A stretch of 64,000 bases of DNA, from NCBI RefSeq assembly GCF_029893585.1, contig NZ_JARXYX010000002.1, positions 310,001-374,000 of the forward strand, read 5' to 3'. Below the pieces are notes generated by a model. The model was given only the letters and a program-made list of their open reading frames with translations, was not told the origin of the DNA and ran no database searches. The translations under genes and the position numbers were made by a program. Positions 50,767-60,137 of the stretch are shown piece after piece. Within the stretch, counting starts at the first letter, position 1. Each line of letters opens with the position of its first letter. Origin of the DNA: Streptomyces sp. LBL (lineage in GTDB: Bacteria; Actinomycetota; Actinomycetes; Streptomycetales; Streptomycetaceae).

Positions 50767-53700
50767 CAGGAACCGCCTCCGCAGGTCAGTTTGGCGTCGG
50801 CCCAGTCGGCGTGGTCGAGGGCGTTGCCGTCCCCGGCGTCCGAGACGACGAGTTCGAGCCGCCGCGCGCCGGCCACATCGACGTCGATCTTCTTCGTCGC
50901 GGTGTCCCGGTCGACGGTGCCGCTCTCGTAGACGGGCGTTCCGTCGGCGAGGACGGTGTAGGTGACGGTGGCCGGGCCGTCGGACCGGCCGTAGGTCTCC
51001 TGGTCGAGGCCGAGCGCGGCGTGGAAGGCGGTGCAGGTGCCGCCGAGCCACACCTGCACGCTGCTGGCGGCGTGGGTGCCGAGGCCCTTCTCGTAGACGG
51101 TGTCGTGGACAGTGAGCGGCAGGCCGTCGCCCTCGGCGTTCTCGCCGACGGACTGGTCGCGTTCGACCGGCCCCCAGCCGTTGCTGCTGGAGGCGAACGG
51201 CAGATCGCTGACGTAGTGGTCGCCGGCTGTAAGGGGCGGTGGCTGCGCCGCCACCACCTGTTCCCCGGTCACCGAACCGGATGTGCCGGCGCGGGTGAAG
51301 TCGGCGGTGGCGCGGAGAATCGCGACGGTGCCGGTCTTCTGGTCGGCGGGCACGGTGACGGTCCATCGGGCTCTCGCCGAGGCACCGGGTGTGAGGGTGC
51401 CGAGTTTCACCGGCTCACCCGGGGTCGCGGTCCACCCCTCCGGCAGCTTCGGGCTCAGGGTCAGGCCGCTCAGTGTCCTGCCGTTGTCCGGTACCGAGGC
51501 CGTCGCCGTGACCTGGTAGGTGTTGCCCGGCTCGACGGTGTCGGGGGCGTCGACGGTCACCCGCGCCGGAGTGGCCGGGGCCGCGTAGGTGGCGGCGTCG
51601 TAGGACGGGGCGGTCACCTTGCCGACCCGCAGCGAGGAGGCGACGTTGCCGAGTGTGGTGAGGCCGACCTTTCCGAGGCCGCCGCTCTTCGCGTCCTCGC
51701 TCCACGAGGCGATGGCGAGGGTGTTCTTGCCGTCGGCGCGCAGGATGCCGTTCGGGATGGGGAAGGTGTGCTGGGGGCCGGTGTCGTTGACGTAGTTGCC
51801 CAGCAGCCAGCCGTTGACGTAGATGAGGGCGCGGTAGTTGCGGTCGGGGTGGTCGGTGATCGTGACGCCGACCGACACGTCCTGCCCCTTGGGCAGCTTG
51901 GGGTTGAAGGTGGTGCGGTACCAGGCGATGCCGGGGGTGGTGTCACTGGCCGGCAGCGTGGCGTCGTCCCAGGACCGGTCCGGGAATCCGGGCAGGGTCC
52001 AGCCCGAACGCTCCCCGTACAGACCGCCGTTGTTCATGTGGCCGCGTACGGTGTCGACGGGCTGCTCGCCGCCCCGGGCACCCTGGATGCGCCAGGTGAT
52101 CTGCGCGTCGGAACCGGCGAGATACGCGGTGGTCAGGCCGCGCGGCTGCTTGTGGTCGTCGCTGTTCCAGGTGAAGTCCTCGTTGTGGCCCATATTGCCG
52201 ACCAGAACGGAGATCACGTTCTCCTTGCCCTTGTGCAGCAGACCGTCGGCGAGGGGGAAGGTCTTGCGGCCGGTCTGGCTCGTCCCGGCGAACTTCCCGT
52301 TGATCCACACCGAGTACGCGCCCACCGCGGCCGAGCCGGTGTCCGGGTTGGTGGCGTAGGCGGCCAGCGAGAGGGACTTCTCGGTGCCGGTGGCCTTGAA
52401 GCGGCCCCGGTACCAGACGTAGCCGTAGTGGTAGCCGTACTCGTCCTGGTAGAGCACGGGCAGCGTCCCGGGCTTGGTCGGGTTGTCGGTGGTCAGCTTG
52501 TCGGCGTACGTCCAGGACGAGTCGTCGAAGCCGGGGGCGGCCTCGGGAGTTTCGGCGGACGTCTTCCAGCCGGTCAGCTCGGGGAGCTTGACGTCCTTCG
52601 GGCCGGGCACGGTGCCCAGCAGGCTGCCCGAGGACGTCGGTTTCACCTTCAGGGGTACGCCGTTCCAGGTGACGTTCCGTACGCCGGACGGGGCGAAGAC
52701 CTCCAGCGGGCCCGCCTTCTTCGCATCGCCGGTGAGGGCGAGTGTCCGGCTGTTGACGGACGCCGTGCGGACCAGTTCGGTGCCGCGTTCCAGGACCGGA
52801 CCGGCTGCCGTGTCCTGCCGCCAGAAGCCGGCGGCCTCGGCGTCGGTGCCGATGAGGAGCAGCAGATCGGGGCGGCCGCCGCCCTGGACGAGGACCCGGG
52901 TGAGGCCGGAGTGGGTGTAGTCCAGCAACAGGTCGCCGCGCTCGGCGTCCCAGGTGGCGTCCGCCGTGCCGTCCAGCACGGTGACCTTGGGCTTGGCGGA
53001 GTAGCGGAGCATGGTCTGCCCCGGGTCGCCCTCGCCGCCGTACAGCACGGCCTGGGTGCGGTCACCGGTCCGCGCGCTGGTGAGAAGCTCGCTGGTGGAG
53101 TAGACGAGGCGCTGGCCGCCGCCGAGGTCGTGGCCGGCGACGAGGATCTTGCCGGTCTTTCCGTTGAGCCGCGCGGTGACCGGATAGGTGCCGTCCGGGG
53201 TCTTCCAGTCGAAGGTGGTGGTGGCGTCGGCGTCGGCCATCGGGTCGCCGTGCCGGAGGTAGAGGAACTGGGTGTGGGTGTCCGGGTTGGCGCGGGCCTC
53301 GATGTGCACGGCGGTGTTGGAGGAGGCGGGGGCGTCGGCCGGATCGGTGGCCGTGAGCGGGGCGGTGGTGGTGTAGAAGAGGCCCTGCCGCTTCATCTCG
53401 TCGTAGTCGGCGCCGGTCTGGCGGGGCTCACTGATCGGTGCGCCGTAGTCGTACGAGGTGTAGACCTGGCGCGGGTCGGCGAGCCAACCCCAGTTGGTGC
53501 CGCCGTAGGTCATGTACAGGTTCTCGATCGTCGTGCCCTGCATGACCTCGTGCTTGTTGACGATCTTCTGGTAGGCGGGGCCCATCTTCTCCGGGCACTT
53601 CTCGTACCCGGTGTCGCCCCAGGTCTGGAACCAGCCGGTGCCCGCCTCGAAGATCGACAGCGGTGCGTCGTCCTGCTGCCGTTTGAGGGCGGGCAGCCAC

Positions 53701-54482
53701 CACTCGCCCTTGCAGAAGGAGTTGTACTGGTCCAGCTCGCCGACGAAGTCCAGGCCCTCGCCGCCCGCGTACTGCGGCATCGGTTCGTTGCCGACGAGCG
53801 GCACGGTGATGCCGTCGGCCCGTACCTGCTTGCTCAGCTCGACGATGTAGTCGCGGCCTTGCGGGTCGTACAGCTCGTTCTCCACCTGGTAGAGCAGCAC
53901 CGGTCCGGTGCCGTCGGTGACCTGGCGGCGGGCGAGGATCTTGTCGATCTCCTTGAGCCACGCGCGGGCGGCGTCGAGGTATTCGGGGTCGGTGGAGCGG
54001 GCCTGTCCCTTCTGGGTCATCAGCCAGCCGGGGAAGCCTCCGCCGTCCGTCTCGGCGTTGATGTACGGGCCCGGCCGGGCGATGACATAGAGCCCGGCCT
54101 CCTCGGCCATGTCGAGGAGCTTGTCGACGTCACGGATCCCGGTGAAGTCGTAACGGCCCTTCGCCGGGGAGTGATAACCCCAGTCGAAGTAGATCGAGAC
54201 GGCGTTCATACCGCTCGCCTTGATCTTCTGGAGCACGTCACGCCACAGGTCGGGGCTGGGCAGCCGCCAGTAGTGGAACTCCCCGGACCAGACGAAGAGC
54301 CGCTCCCCGTCGACCTTGACGGAGTACTTGTCGTAACTGACCGTGTGGGGCGTGGGCTTGGCGGCCGCGGCGGCCGGGACCGTGGCGTGGGCGGGCACCG
54401 CCGCGGCGAGGACCGCGAGCAGTACGGCGGCCAGCGCCGCCGCCAGCAGGGCACGCAGGTGTCCCACTCGGGCGAGGGTCAC
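50766..54482 (-). CDS. Beta-galactosidase GH35 with NEW3 and NPCBM
   Basis: Secreted enzyme of 1238 residues. After a signal peptide (ALLAAALAAVLLAVLAAAV) the GH35 barrel spans about 48-380: GEFHYWRLPSPDLWRD, ARPGPYINAE, acid/base Glu203 in QVENEL, nucleophile Glu279 in SIFEAGTGW, and YMTYGGTNWGWL. Beta-galactosidase domains 2-5 follow (about 390-970; jelly rolls with VWINGKFAGTSQTG and YVNGWLLGNYV), then a NEW3 domain (about 990-1085) and NPCBM (about 1090-1238; GLGTHAASSVQVWLGG). Translation is coupled to the preceding GH35 gene by GTGA. Beta-1,3- or 1,4-galactose release is expected. Confidence 0.92.
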   Translation of the reverse strand: MTLARVGHLRALLAAALAAVLLAVLAAAVPAHATVPAAAAAKPTPHTVSYDKYSVKVDGERLFVWSGEFHYWRLPSPDLWRDVLQKIKASGMNAVSIYFDWGYHSPAKGRYDFTGIRDVDKLLDMAEEAGLYVIARPGPYINAETDGGGFPGWLMTQKGQARSTDPEYLDAARAWLKEIDKILARRQVTDGTGPVLLYQVENELYDPQGRDYIVELSKQVRADGITVPLVGNEPMPQYAGGEGLDFVGELDQYNSFCKGEWWLPALKRQQDDAPLSIFEAGTGWFQTWGDTGYEKCPEKMGPAYQKIVNKHEVMQGTTIENLYMTYGGTNWGWLADPRQVYTSYDYGAPISEPRQTGADYDEMKRQGLFYTTTAPLTATDPADAPASSNTAVHIEARANPDTHTQFLYLRHGDPMADADATTTFDWKTPDGTYPVTARLNGKTGKILVAGHDLGGGQRLVYSTSELLTSARTGDRTQAVLYGGEGDPGQTMLRYSAKPKVTVLDGTADATWDAERGDLLLDYTHSGLTRVLVQGGGRPDLLLLIGTDAEAAGFWRQDTAAGPVLERGTELVRTASVNSRTLALTGDAKKAGPLEVFAPSGVRNVTWNGVPLKVKPTSSGSLLGTVPGPKDVKLPELTGWKTSAETPEAAPGFDDSSWTYADKLTTDNPTKPGTLPVLYQDEYGYHYGYVWYRGRFKATGTEKSLSLAAYATNPDTGSAAVGAYSVWINGKFAGTSQTGRKTFPLADGLLHKGKENVISVLVGNMGHNEDFTWNSDDHKQPRGLTTAYLAGSDAQITWRIQGARGGEQPVDTVRGHMNNGGLYGERSGWTLPGFPDRSWDDATLPASDTTPGIAWYRTTFNPKLPKGQDVSVGVTITDHPDRNYRALIYVNGWLLGNYVNDTGPQHTFPIPNGILRADGKNTLAIASWSEDAKSGGLGKVGLTTLGNVASSLRVGKVTAPSYDAATYAAPATPARVTVDAPDTVEPGNTYQVTATASVPDNGRTLSGLTLSPKLPEGWTATPGEPVKLGTLTPGASARARWTVTVPADQKTGTVAILRATADFTRAGTSGSVTGEQVVAAQPPPLTAGDHYVSDLPFASSSNGWGPVERDQSVGENAEGDGLPLTVHDTVYEKGLGTHAASSVQVWLGGTCTAFHAALGLDQETYGRSDGPATVTYTVLADGTPVYESGTVDRDTATKKIDVDVAGARRLELVVSDAGDGNALDHADWADAKLTCGGGS

Positions 54483-57400
54483 GAGGTGCCTCCCGTACAC
54501 GTCAGCTTGGCGTCGGCCCAGTCGGCGTGGTCCGTGGAGACATCGCCGTCCCCGTCGACCAGCAGGTCCAGCCAGCGGGCGTCGGTGACATCCACGTCGA
54601 TGTCGGTGCCGCCGTCGGAGCCGCGGACCACGGGGGTTTTGGTGAGCGAGCGGCCGTCGGCGATCACCTGGAAGGAGACGCTGCCGTTGTCGCCGACCTC
54701 GTCGTCCACCCCGGCCGTCGCGGTGAACCGGGTGCAGCCGCCGCCGAGATAGACCCGGATCTGGCTGTTGGCGTGGGTCCCGAGGCCCTTGGCATAGGTG
54801 GTGCCGCCGATGCTGAGCGGACGTCCGTCGCCGGCTGCGGACTCCCCGTTGGAGGCGTCCTTCTCCACCGGGCCCCAGCCGTTGACCGCCTTGACCAGAG
54901 TCAGGTCGCTCACATAGCCGTCGGCGGACAGCCCCGGCGGCGGCACCTGTACGGCCCGTACCCCGGTGACGGTGCCCGGACGGCCGGGCTGGGTGAGCTG
55001 GGCGGTCGCGGACAGGACGGCGTAGTGGACCGGGTCACCCGGCGGGGTGACGGTGTAGTCCGCGGTCACCGTGGCGCCGGGCCGGACCCGGTCGAAGCGG
55101 GTGGTGTCGTCGGTGGTCGCGGTCCAGCCGGCCGGGACCTTCAGCGCCAGCTCGACGTTCCGGGCGGTCGGCGCGTCCTTCGGCAGGCTGAGGACGACGG
55201 GGACCTTGGCGGCGGTGCCGGTGCCCAGGAACGGCGCGGCGCCGACCGTGACGTGAGCGCCCGCGGTCGGCATGGCGTAGGTCTTGGCGTCGTACGAGGG
55301 AGCGTCCACCGTACCGATCTTGATCCCGCCCGCCGTGGCGCCGAGGTCGACCAGCTTGGCCGAACCCGGGCCCGCGCCGGCCTCGGTGGACCACACCGCC
55401 AGGGCGATGGTGTTGTTGCCCTGCTCGCGCAGGAGGCCCTTGGGGACGACGAACCGTGTCTGCGGTCCGGTGTCCGGCAGGTAGCGGCCGATCAGCCAGC
55501 CGTTGACGAAGATCTGGGCGCGGTAGCCGGTGCTGCCGCCTGCGGCTTCAGCCAGGTCCAGCGCAATCGCGTTGTCCTGGCCCTGCGGCAGGTCGAGCCG
55601 GGCGGAGGTGCGGTACCAGCGCACACCGGGCCCGGTCTTGCCGGACTGCTGGGAGAGGGTGGTGCTCTTCCAGCTGCCGTCGGAGTATCCCGGCAGCGAC
55701 CAGCCGGCCCGCTCCCCGTACAGCCCGCCGTTGTTGTACGGCCCCCGGGCGGTGTCGACCGGGTCCTCGCCGCCGCGGCTGCCCTGGATCTTCCAGGTGA
55801 GGGTGGAGGCCCCGCCGATCACCTCGGCGCCGAGCAGACCGCGCGGCTCCTTGGAGTAGTCGTGGCCCCATTCCTCGTTGTGGCCCGCGTTCTCCACGAG
55901 GACGGAGAGGACGTTGTCCCCACCGTCTGCGCTGTCTTCGCCGGGCTTCAGCGTGCCCGCCGGGATGTCGAAGGTGTGCTTGCCGTCGCCGGAGCGGCCG
56001 AGGTAGCGGCCGTTGAGCCAGACCGCGTACTGGCCGGTGCTGCCGGTCTTGGCGTCGAGTGCGAGCGCGGTCGCGGCACCGGTGGTCCTGAACCGGCCTC
56101 GGTACCAGACGTCACCGTGGTGGAAGCCGTACTCGTCCATCGCGAGGACCGGCAGCGACCCGGCCAGCTCCGGGTTGTTGGCGGTGAGGTGGTCGGCGGT
56201 GGTCCAGGTGGAGTCGTCGAAGCCGGGAGCGGCCTCCAGTGCTTCCTCCTGGTACTTCCATGTCGTCAGTGCGGGCAGCTCGACCGGGCGTGGCGCCTCG
56301 GTGACGGTGACCTTGCGGCCGTTCCAGGTCACCTTCCTGGCGTCCGCGATGACCTCGATCTTCGCGGCCTTGGTGGAGTCGCCGGTCAGTTTCAGGGTGC
56401 CGGCCGACTGTTCGGCCGTACGGACGAGAGACGGGCCGCGTACCAGAACCGGTCCGGAGGCCGTGTCCTGCCGCCACCAGTGGGCGGTCTCGGCGGTGTC
56501 TGCGATCAGCAGTTCCATGCCGTTCACCAGCACCCGGGCCAGGCCCTTGTGGGTGTAGTTCAACCGCAGGTCACCGCGTTCGGCGTCCCAGGTGGTGGTG
56601 ACATCTCCGTCGAGGACGGTCACCTTGGGCCGCTCGGCGTACCGCAGCACGGTCTCACCGGTTTCGCCCGCACGCCCGTACAACAACGCCACGTCCCGGT
56701 CGCCGATCCGGGCGTGCGTCATGATCTCCGAGGTGGAGTAGACGAGCCGCTGGCTCTTGCCCAGGTCGTAGCCGGCTACGAGGAGTTTGGCGTCCCGGCC
56801 GTCGACGGTGATCGTTCCCTGCTGGGGTACGCGCGGGTAGTCGCCGTCCTTGCCCTTCAGCGACAGGGTGGTCTCGTTCTTGTCCTTCACGCGGGTGTCG
56901 GCGTGCCGCACGGTGAAGAACTGAGTGCCGTCGTCGGGGTTGACGCGCCGGTCGATGCGCAGGGCCTCGTCGGAAGGAGTGGGCGCCTCGGCCTTGTCGG
57001 TACGCGCCAGCGAGGTCACCGAGTTGACCAGGTATCCGAGGCGCTTGAACTCCTGGTACTTCTCGGTCAGTTGGCGGGACTCGTTGATCGGGGCCCCGTA
57101 GTCGTACGACGTGTAGACCGCGTTGGGGTCGGCGAGCCAGCCCCAGTTGGTGCCGCCGTACGTCATGTAGAAGGACTGGCCGCTCACCCCGGCGGCGATG
57201 TTCATCTTGCTGAACACCCGGGTGAAGTCGGTACCGGTGAGCTTCGCGCAGTCCTGGTATCCGGTGCCGCCCCAGGGGTCGAACGCGCCGCCCTGTGCCT
57301 CCGGGATGAGCAGCGGGGACTCGGGCTTCCACTCGTTGACGTACGAGTAGTCGGGCAGGTTCTTCCAGGTGTCGGGGTCCTTGCAGTCGAAGCCCTGCGG

Positions 57401-58144
57401 GTAGGCGTCGAAGCCGTAGATGTCGGGGGCGCCCTTGCCGCTCACCCAGTTCTTGTTGGCGCCGCCGTCGTTGACGAAGGTGGGCACATCGATGCCGTCC
57501 TCCTTCGCCCAGTCGATGAGGGCCTGCATGTAGTCCTCGTCGTGGCGACCGCCCTGGTACTCGTTCTCGACCTGGTACAGGATCACCGATCCGGTGCCGC
57601 GGGTGAGTTGGTGGCGGGCGATGATCGGGTTGATCCGGCTCATCCACTCCCGGGCCGCCTTCATGTACTCCGGCTCGGAGGTGCGGTTCACGCCGCCCTG
57701 GGTCTTCCGCCAGGCGGGCATGCCGCCGCCGGAGACCTCGGCGTTGATGTACGGGCCCGGCCGGGCGATCACATACAGGCCCGCGCGCTCGGCCTCGTCG
57801 AGCAGCCGCTCCACGTCACGGGTGCCGGTGAAGTCGTACGCGCCCGGCTTGGCGGAGTGGTAGCCCCAGTCGAAGTAGAGCGAGACCGCGTTGAATCCGC
57901 CCGCCTTGATCTTCTGCAGGACGTCGCGCCACGCGTCGGGGCTGGGCAGCCGGAAGTAGTGGAACTCGGCGCCCCAGATGTACAGAGGTTTGCCGTCGAC
58001 CCGCACGGAGTACTGGTCATAGGTGACGGTGTGCCGCGCCTGGGCCTGCTGTTCCGCCGGGGCCGGCGTCGCGACCCCGGCGCTGGTCAGGGGCATGACA
58101 GTCAGTGATCCTGCGAGCAGCAGCGACCTCCATGTGCCCTTCAT
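54479..58144 (-). CDS. Beta-galactosidase GH35 with NEW3 and NPCBM (paralogue)
   Basis: Secreted enzyme of 1221 residues with the same domain order as the gene it overlaps. Signal peptide SLLLAGSLTVMPLTSAG; barrel about 38-370 with GAEFHYFRLPSPDAW, ARPGPYINAEVSGGGMPAW, acid/base Glu195 in QVENEY, nucleophile Glu282 in LLIPEAQGGAFDPWGG, and YMTYGGTNWGWL. Jelly rolls, NEW3 and a C-terminal NPCBM (GLGTHANSQIRVYLGGGC) follow. The region between acid/base and nucleophile differs strongly from the paralogue (YGFDAYPQGFDCKDP), so linkage preference probably differs. ATG 58144 overlaps the DUF4091 gene as ATGA. Confidence 0.92.
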   Translation of the reverse strand: MKGTWRSLLLAGSLTVMPLTSAGVATPAPAEQQAQARHTVTYDQYSVRVDGKPLYIWGAEFHYFRLPSPDAWRDVLQKIKAGGFNAVSLYFDWGYHSAKPGAYDFTGTRDVERLLDEAERAGLYVIARPGPYINAEVSGGGMPAWRKTQGGVNRTSEPEYMKAAREWMSRINPIIARHQLTRGTGSVILYQVENEYQGGRHDEDYMQALIDWAKEDGIDVPTFVNDGGANKNWVSGKGAPDIYGFDAYPQGFDCKDPDTWKNLPDYSYVNEWKPESPLLIPEAQGGAFDPWGGTGYQDCAKLTGTDFTRVFSKMNIAAGVSGQSFYMTYGGTNWGWLADPNAVYTSYDYGAPINESRQLTEKYQEFKRLGYLVNSVTSLARTDKAEAPTPSDEALRIDRRVNPDDGTQFFTVRHADTRVKDKNETTLSLKGKDGDYPRVPQQGTITVDGRDAKLLVAGYDLGKSQRLVYSTSEIMTHARIGDRDVALLYGRAGETGETVLRYAERPKVTVLDGDVTTTWDAERGDLRLNYTHKGLARVLVNGMELLIADTAETAHWWRQDTASGPVLVRGPSLVRTAEQSAGTLKLTGDSTKAAKIEVIADARKVTWNGRKVTVTEAPRPVELPALTTWKYQEEALEAAPGFDDSTWTTADHLTANNPELAGSLPVLAMDEYGFHHGDVWYRGRFRTTGAATALALDAKTGSTGQYAVWLNGRYLGRSGDGKHTFDIPAGTLKPGEDSADGGDNVLSVLVENAGHNEEWGHDYSKEPRGLLGAEVIGGASTLTWKIQGSRGGEDPVDTARGPYNNGGLYGERAGWSLPGYSDGSWKSTTLSQQSGKTGPGVRWYRTSARLDLPQGQDNAIALDLAEAAGGSTGYRAQIFVNGWLIGRYLPDTGPQTRFVVPKGLLREQGNNTIALAVWSTEAGAGPGSAKLVDLGATAGGIKIGTVDAPSYDAKTYAMPTAGAHVTVGAAPFLGTGTAAKVPVVLSLPKDAPTARNVELALKVPAGWTATTDDTTRFDRVRPGATVTADYTVTPPGDPVHYAVLSATAQLTQPGRPGTVTGVRAVQVPPPGLSADGYVSDLTLVKAVNGWGPVEKDASNGESAAGDGRPLSIGGTTYAKGLGTHANSQIRVYLGGGCTRFTATAGVDDEVGDNGSVSFQVIADGRSLTKTPVVRGSDGGTDIDVDVTDARWLDLLVDGDGDVSTDHADWADAKLTCTGGTS

Positions 58145-60006
58145 GACGTCAGTCCCTTCACGACTGCCGCCCGCGCGGTCTCGATGTCGCCGACGTCCTT
58201 CGTCCGGCCGTCGAGGTTCCGGGTCGCGGTGGTGAGGGCCTCGGTCAGCGCGTCACTGTCGGCACCGCCGTCCTTCTTCCGCAGCTCGGCGATGAGTTCG
58301 TAGTCCTCGATGCCATCCTTCAGCTGCTCCCAGCGGATGCTGGACATCGGGCCGTCCTTGCCCGGGTAGACCAGGTACTCGTCGCCCTGCGTGAAGACGT
58401 GCACCGGCTGGTTGAAGGGGTCGCTGGTCCAGCTGTTGTACGACCAGCGAAGGAAGCCGTCCAGATTCCGCTGGGCGGAGATCCACGGCAGCATCCGCGA
58501 CTCGACAGCGGGCGAGAAGGACAGCGTGTTGGGGTGGGCGGGCGCCCCGTACACGTAGAAGGTCGTGATCTTGCCGGCCTTGCGCCGCTCCGCCGCCTTC
58601 TCCTTCGTCATCGCGTCGATGCCGCCCCAGTCGACCGACAGGTTGGACGCGACGCCCTCGGTGCTGATCGAACCGGCCACGGAGATACGGTCGTCAAAGA
58701 CCGGCGCGACCTCGTGGACGAAGTTCTTGACGACCGTCATGGTGTCGATGGGCCGCTCGTCGAAGGACAGCCAGGTGTGGTCCAGCCAGCCCTTCGTCTT
58801 CAGATGCTTCTCGAAGGCGGGAAGGAACGCCCCCCATGCCTCCCGCCAGCGGTCCCCGCCCAGGCCGACGTTCTCGTAGACGGTCTTGCCGGTGCTGGTG
58901 TCGGTGTAGGTGAGGTGCTCCTGGTCCTGGAACGCCAGCATGGAGAAGGCGCCGATGTCAGGCCCGAGGCCGGCGCGCCTGGCGGCCTGGACGTACTTGT
59001 CCCAGCGGCTGAAGTCGAAGGAGAACGTCTTTCCGTTCCAGGCCCAGCCCACCATGCTGGTGTAGGGCGTGGCCGTCTGCGACTCCCGGGTGCCGAGCGA
59101 CCACTGGTGGTGCCACGGGTTGTCGACGATGGTGGTGTTGATGACCTTCTGGCCGCGCGACGCCAGGTCGCGGTTGTACTTCTCGATCAGCTTCCAGTGC
59201 TGGTCGGACCAGAGCTTGACGCCGTGGTTCTTGGCGATCGTCTCCGGCTGCGCCCACACGTCGAGGAAGAACTTGTAGTCCTTCGGGTCGGGCACGCTCG
59301 CGTCCGCGACCTCGATGGTCAGCGGATAGCTGGCCTGGGTGCGACCGCCGGCGTTGACCTTGACCGTGCCGGTGTAGGTGCCGGGCTTGGCCTGCTGGGG
59401 AATGTGGAAGGTGAACCACAGCGGCTGCGCGGCGTACGCGGGTACGTCCACGGAGGACCGTTCCTCGAGCGCGTCGCCGACCACATCCGGGTTGCGGTCG
59501 CCGGACACCTCCTTGCCGGAGCTGACCTGGTCGATGGTGGCGGACCAGTCGACCTCGCTCTTGGAGCGTTGCACGGGCACGTACTTGACGAACCGGACCT
59601 GGGTGTCCGCACCGGACAGCTTCGCGCCACTGGGGCCGGTGAGGTCGCCGACCACGGCCTTGACGTCGTCGAGCTTCTGGCCGGAGGCGATCGCCAGCTG
59701 CGCCGAGACCTGCTCGTTGCGGACGGCGGAGAGCTTGAGCTCCTTGGTGTCCTTGCCCTGGATGGCGGTCATCGGGTAGCGCGGAACCCGTTCCTCCGCG
59801 GAGCCCGCGAAGGAGCCGGTGGGAACCCAGGTGATGGTGTCCCTGGTGCCCATGGCGTCGGCGACCTTGACGGTCAGCCAGGTGGTGGTGGCCTTGGAGT
59901 TGGGGTCGGTGCCCGTCGTCGTACCGGTGACGGCGATCGCGGTGGTGCCGGCGGCCACGACCACGCCGGCCACGAAGCCGGCGACAGCTGAGGATGTACG
60001 TGCCAT
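58141..60006 (-). CDS. DUF4091/GH123-like exported glycosidase
   Basis: Predicted exported enzyme of 621 residues. An N-terminal hydrophobic segment (VAGFVAGVVVAAGTTAIAV, about 8-27) acts as signal or anchor; two beta domains (about 40-235; WFTFHIPQQAKPGTYTG) lead to a barrel (about 240-560). WLSFDERP holds the Asp416-Glu417 pair that GH123 enzymes use for substrate-assisted catalysis; DGFLRWSYNSWTSDPF and WEQLKDGIEDYEL are DUF4091/GH123 marks. GH123 enzymes release beta-N-acetylgalactosamine, which would suit this cluster, but the family assignment of actinobacterial DUF4091 proteins is less certain. It ends in ATGA overlap with GH35. Confidence 0.83.
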   Translation of the reverse strand: MARTSSAVAGFVAGVVVAAGTTAIAVTGTTTGTDPNSKATTTWLTVKVADAMGTRDTITWVPTGSFAGSAEERVPRYPMTAIQGKDTKELKLSAVRNEQVSAQLAIASGQKLDDVKAVVGDLTGPSGAKLSGADTQVRFVKYVPVQRSKSEVDWSATIDQVSSGKEVSGDRNPDVVGDALEERSSVDVPAYAAQPLWFTFHIPQQAKPGTYTGTVKVNAGGRTQASYPLTIEVADASVPDPKDYKFFLDVWAQPETIAKNHGVKLWSDQHWKLIEKYNRDLASRGQKVINTTIVDNPWHHQWSLGTRESQTATPYTSMVGWAWNGKTFSFDFSRWDKYVQAARRAGLGPDIGAFSMLAFQDQEHLTYTDTSTGKTVYENVGLGGDRWREAWGAFLPAFEKHLKTKGWLDHTWLSFDERPIDTMTVVKNFVHEVAPVFDDRISVAGSISTEGVASNLSVDWGGIDAMTKEKAAERRKAGKITTFYVYGAPAHPNTLSFSPAVESRMLPWISAQRNLDGFLRWSYNSWTSDPFNQPVHVFTQGDEYLVYPGKDGPMSSIRWEQLKDGIEDYELIAELRKKDGGADSDALTEALTTATRNLDGRTKDVGDIETARAAVVKGLTS

Positions 60007-60137
60007 GGGGGTGGGTTCCCTCTCTCACGGCTGTGCAGGGAGTGGTCCCCGGCAGGCCCCACGGGGTGGGGGCCTGCCAGGAAGCGGGGTGATATTCGTG
60101 GCGCGCAATGGCGCCTGTGGTGTCAGGAGCTGTGGTG

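Noticed and set aside
45263..50931. Long + strand frames of 1251 and 830 codons opposite the SGNH and GH31 genes
   Set aside because: Shadows of SGNH, GH31 and fucosidase genes, which have signal peptides and catalytic motifs on the - strand.
50811..58108. Two + strand frames of about 1200-1300 codons opposite the GH35 genes
   Set aside because: Same shadow effect; they carry no motifs and exist only because third-position G/C removes stops on the other strand.
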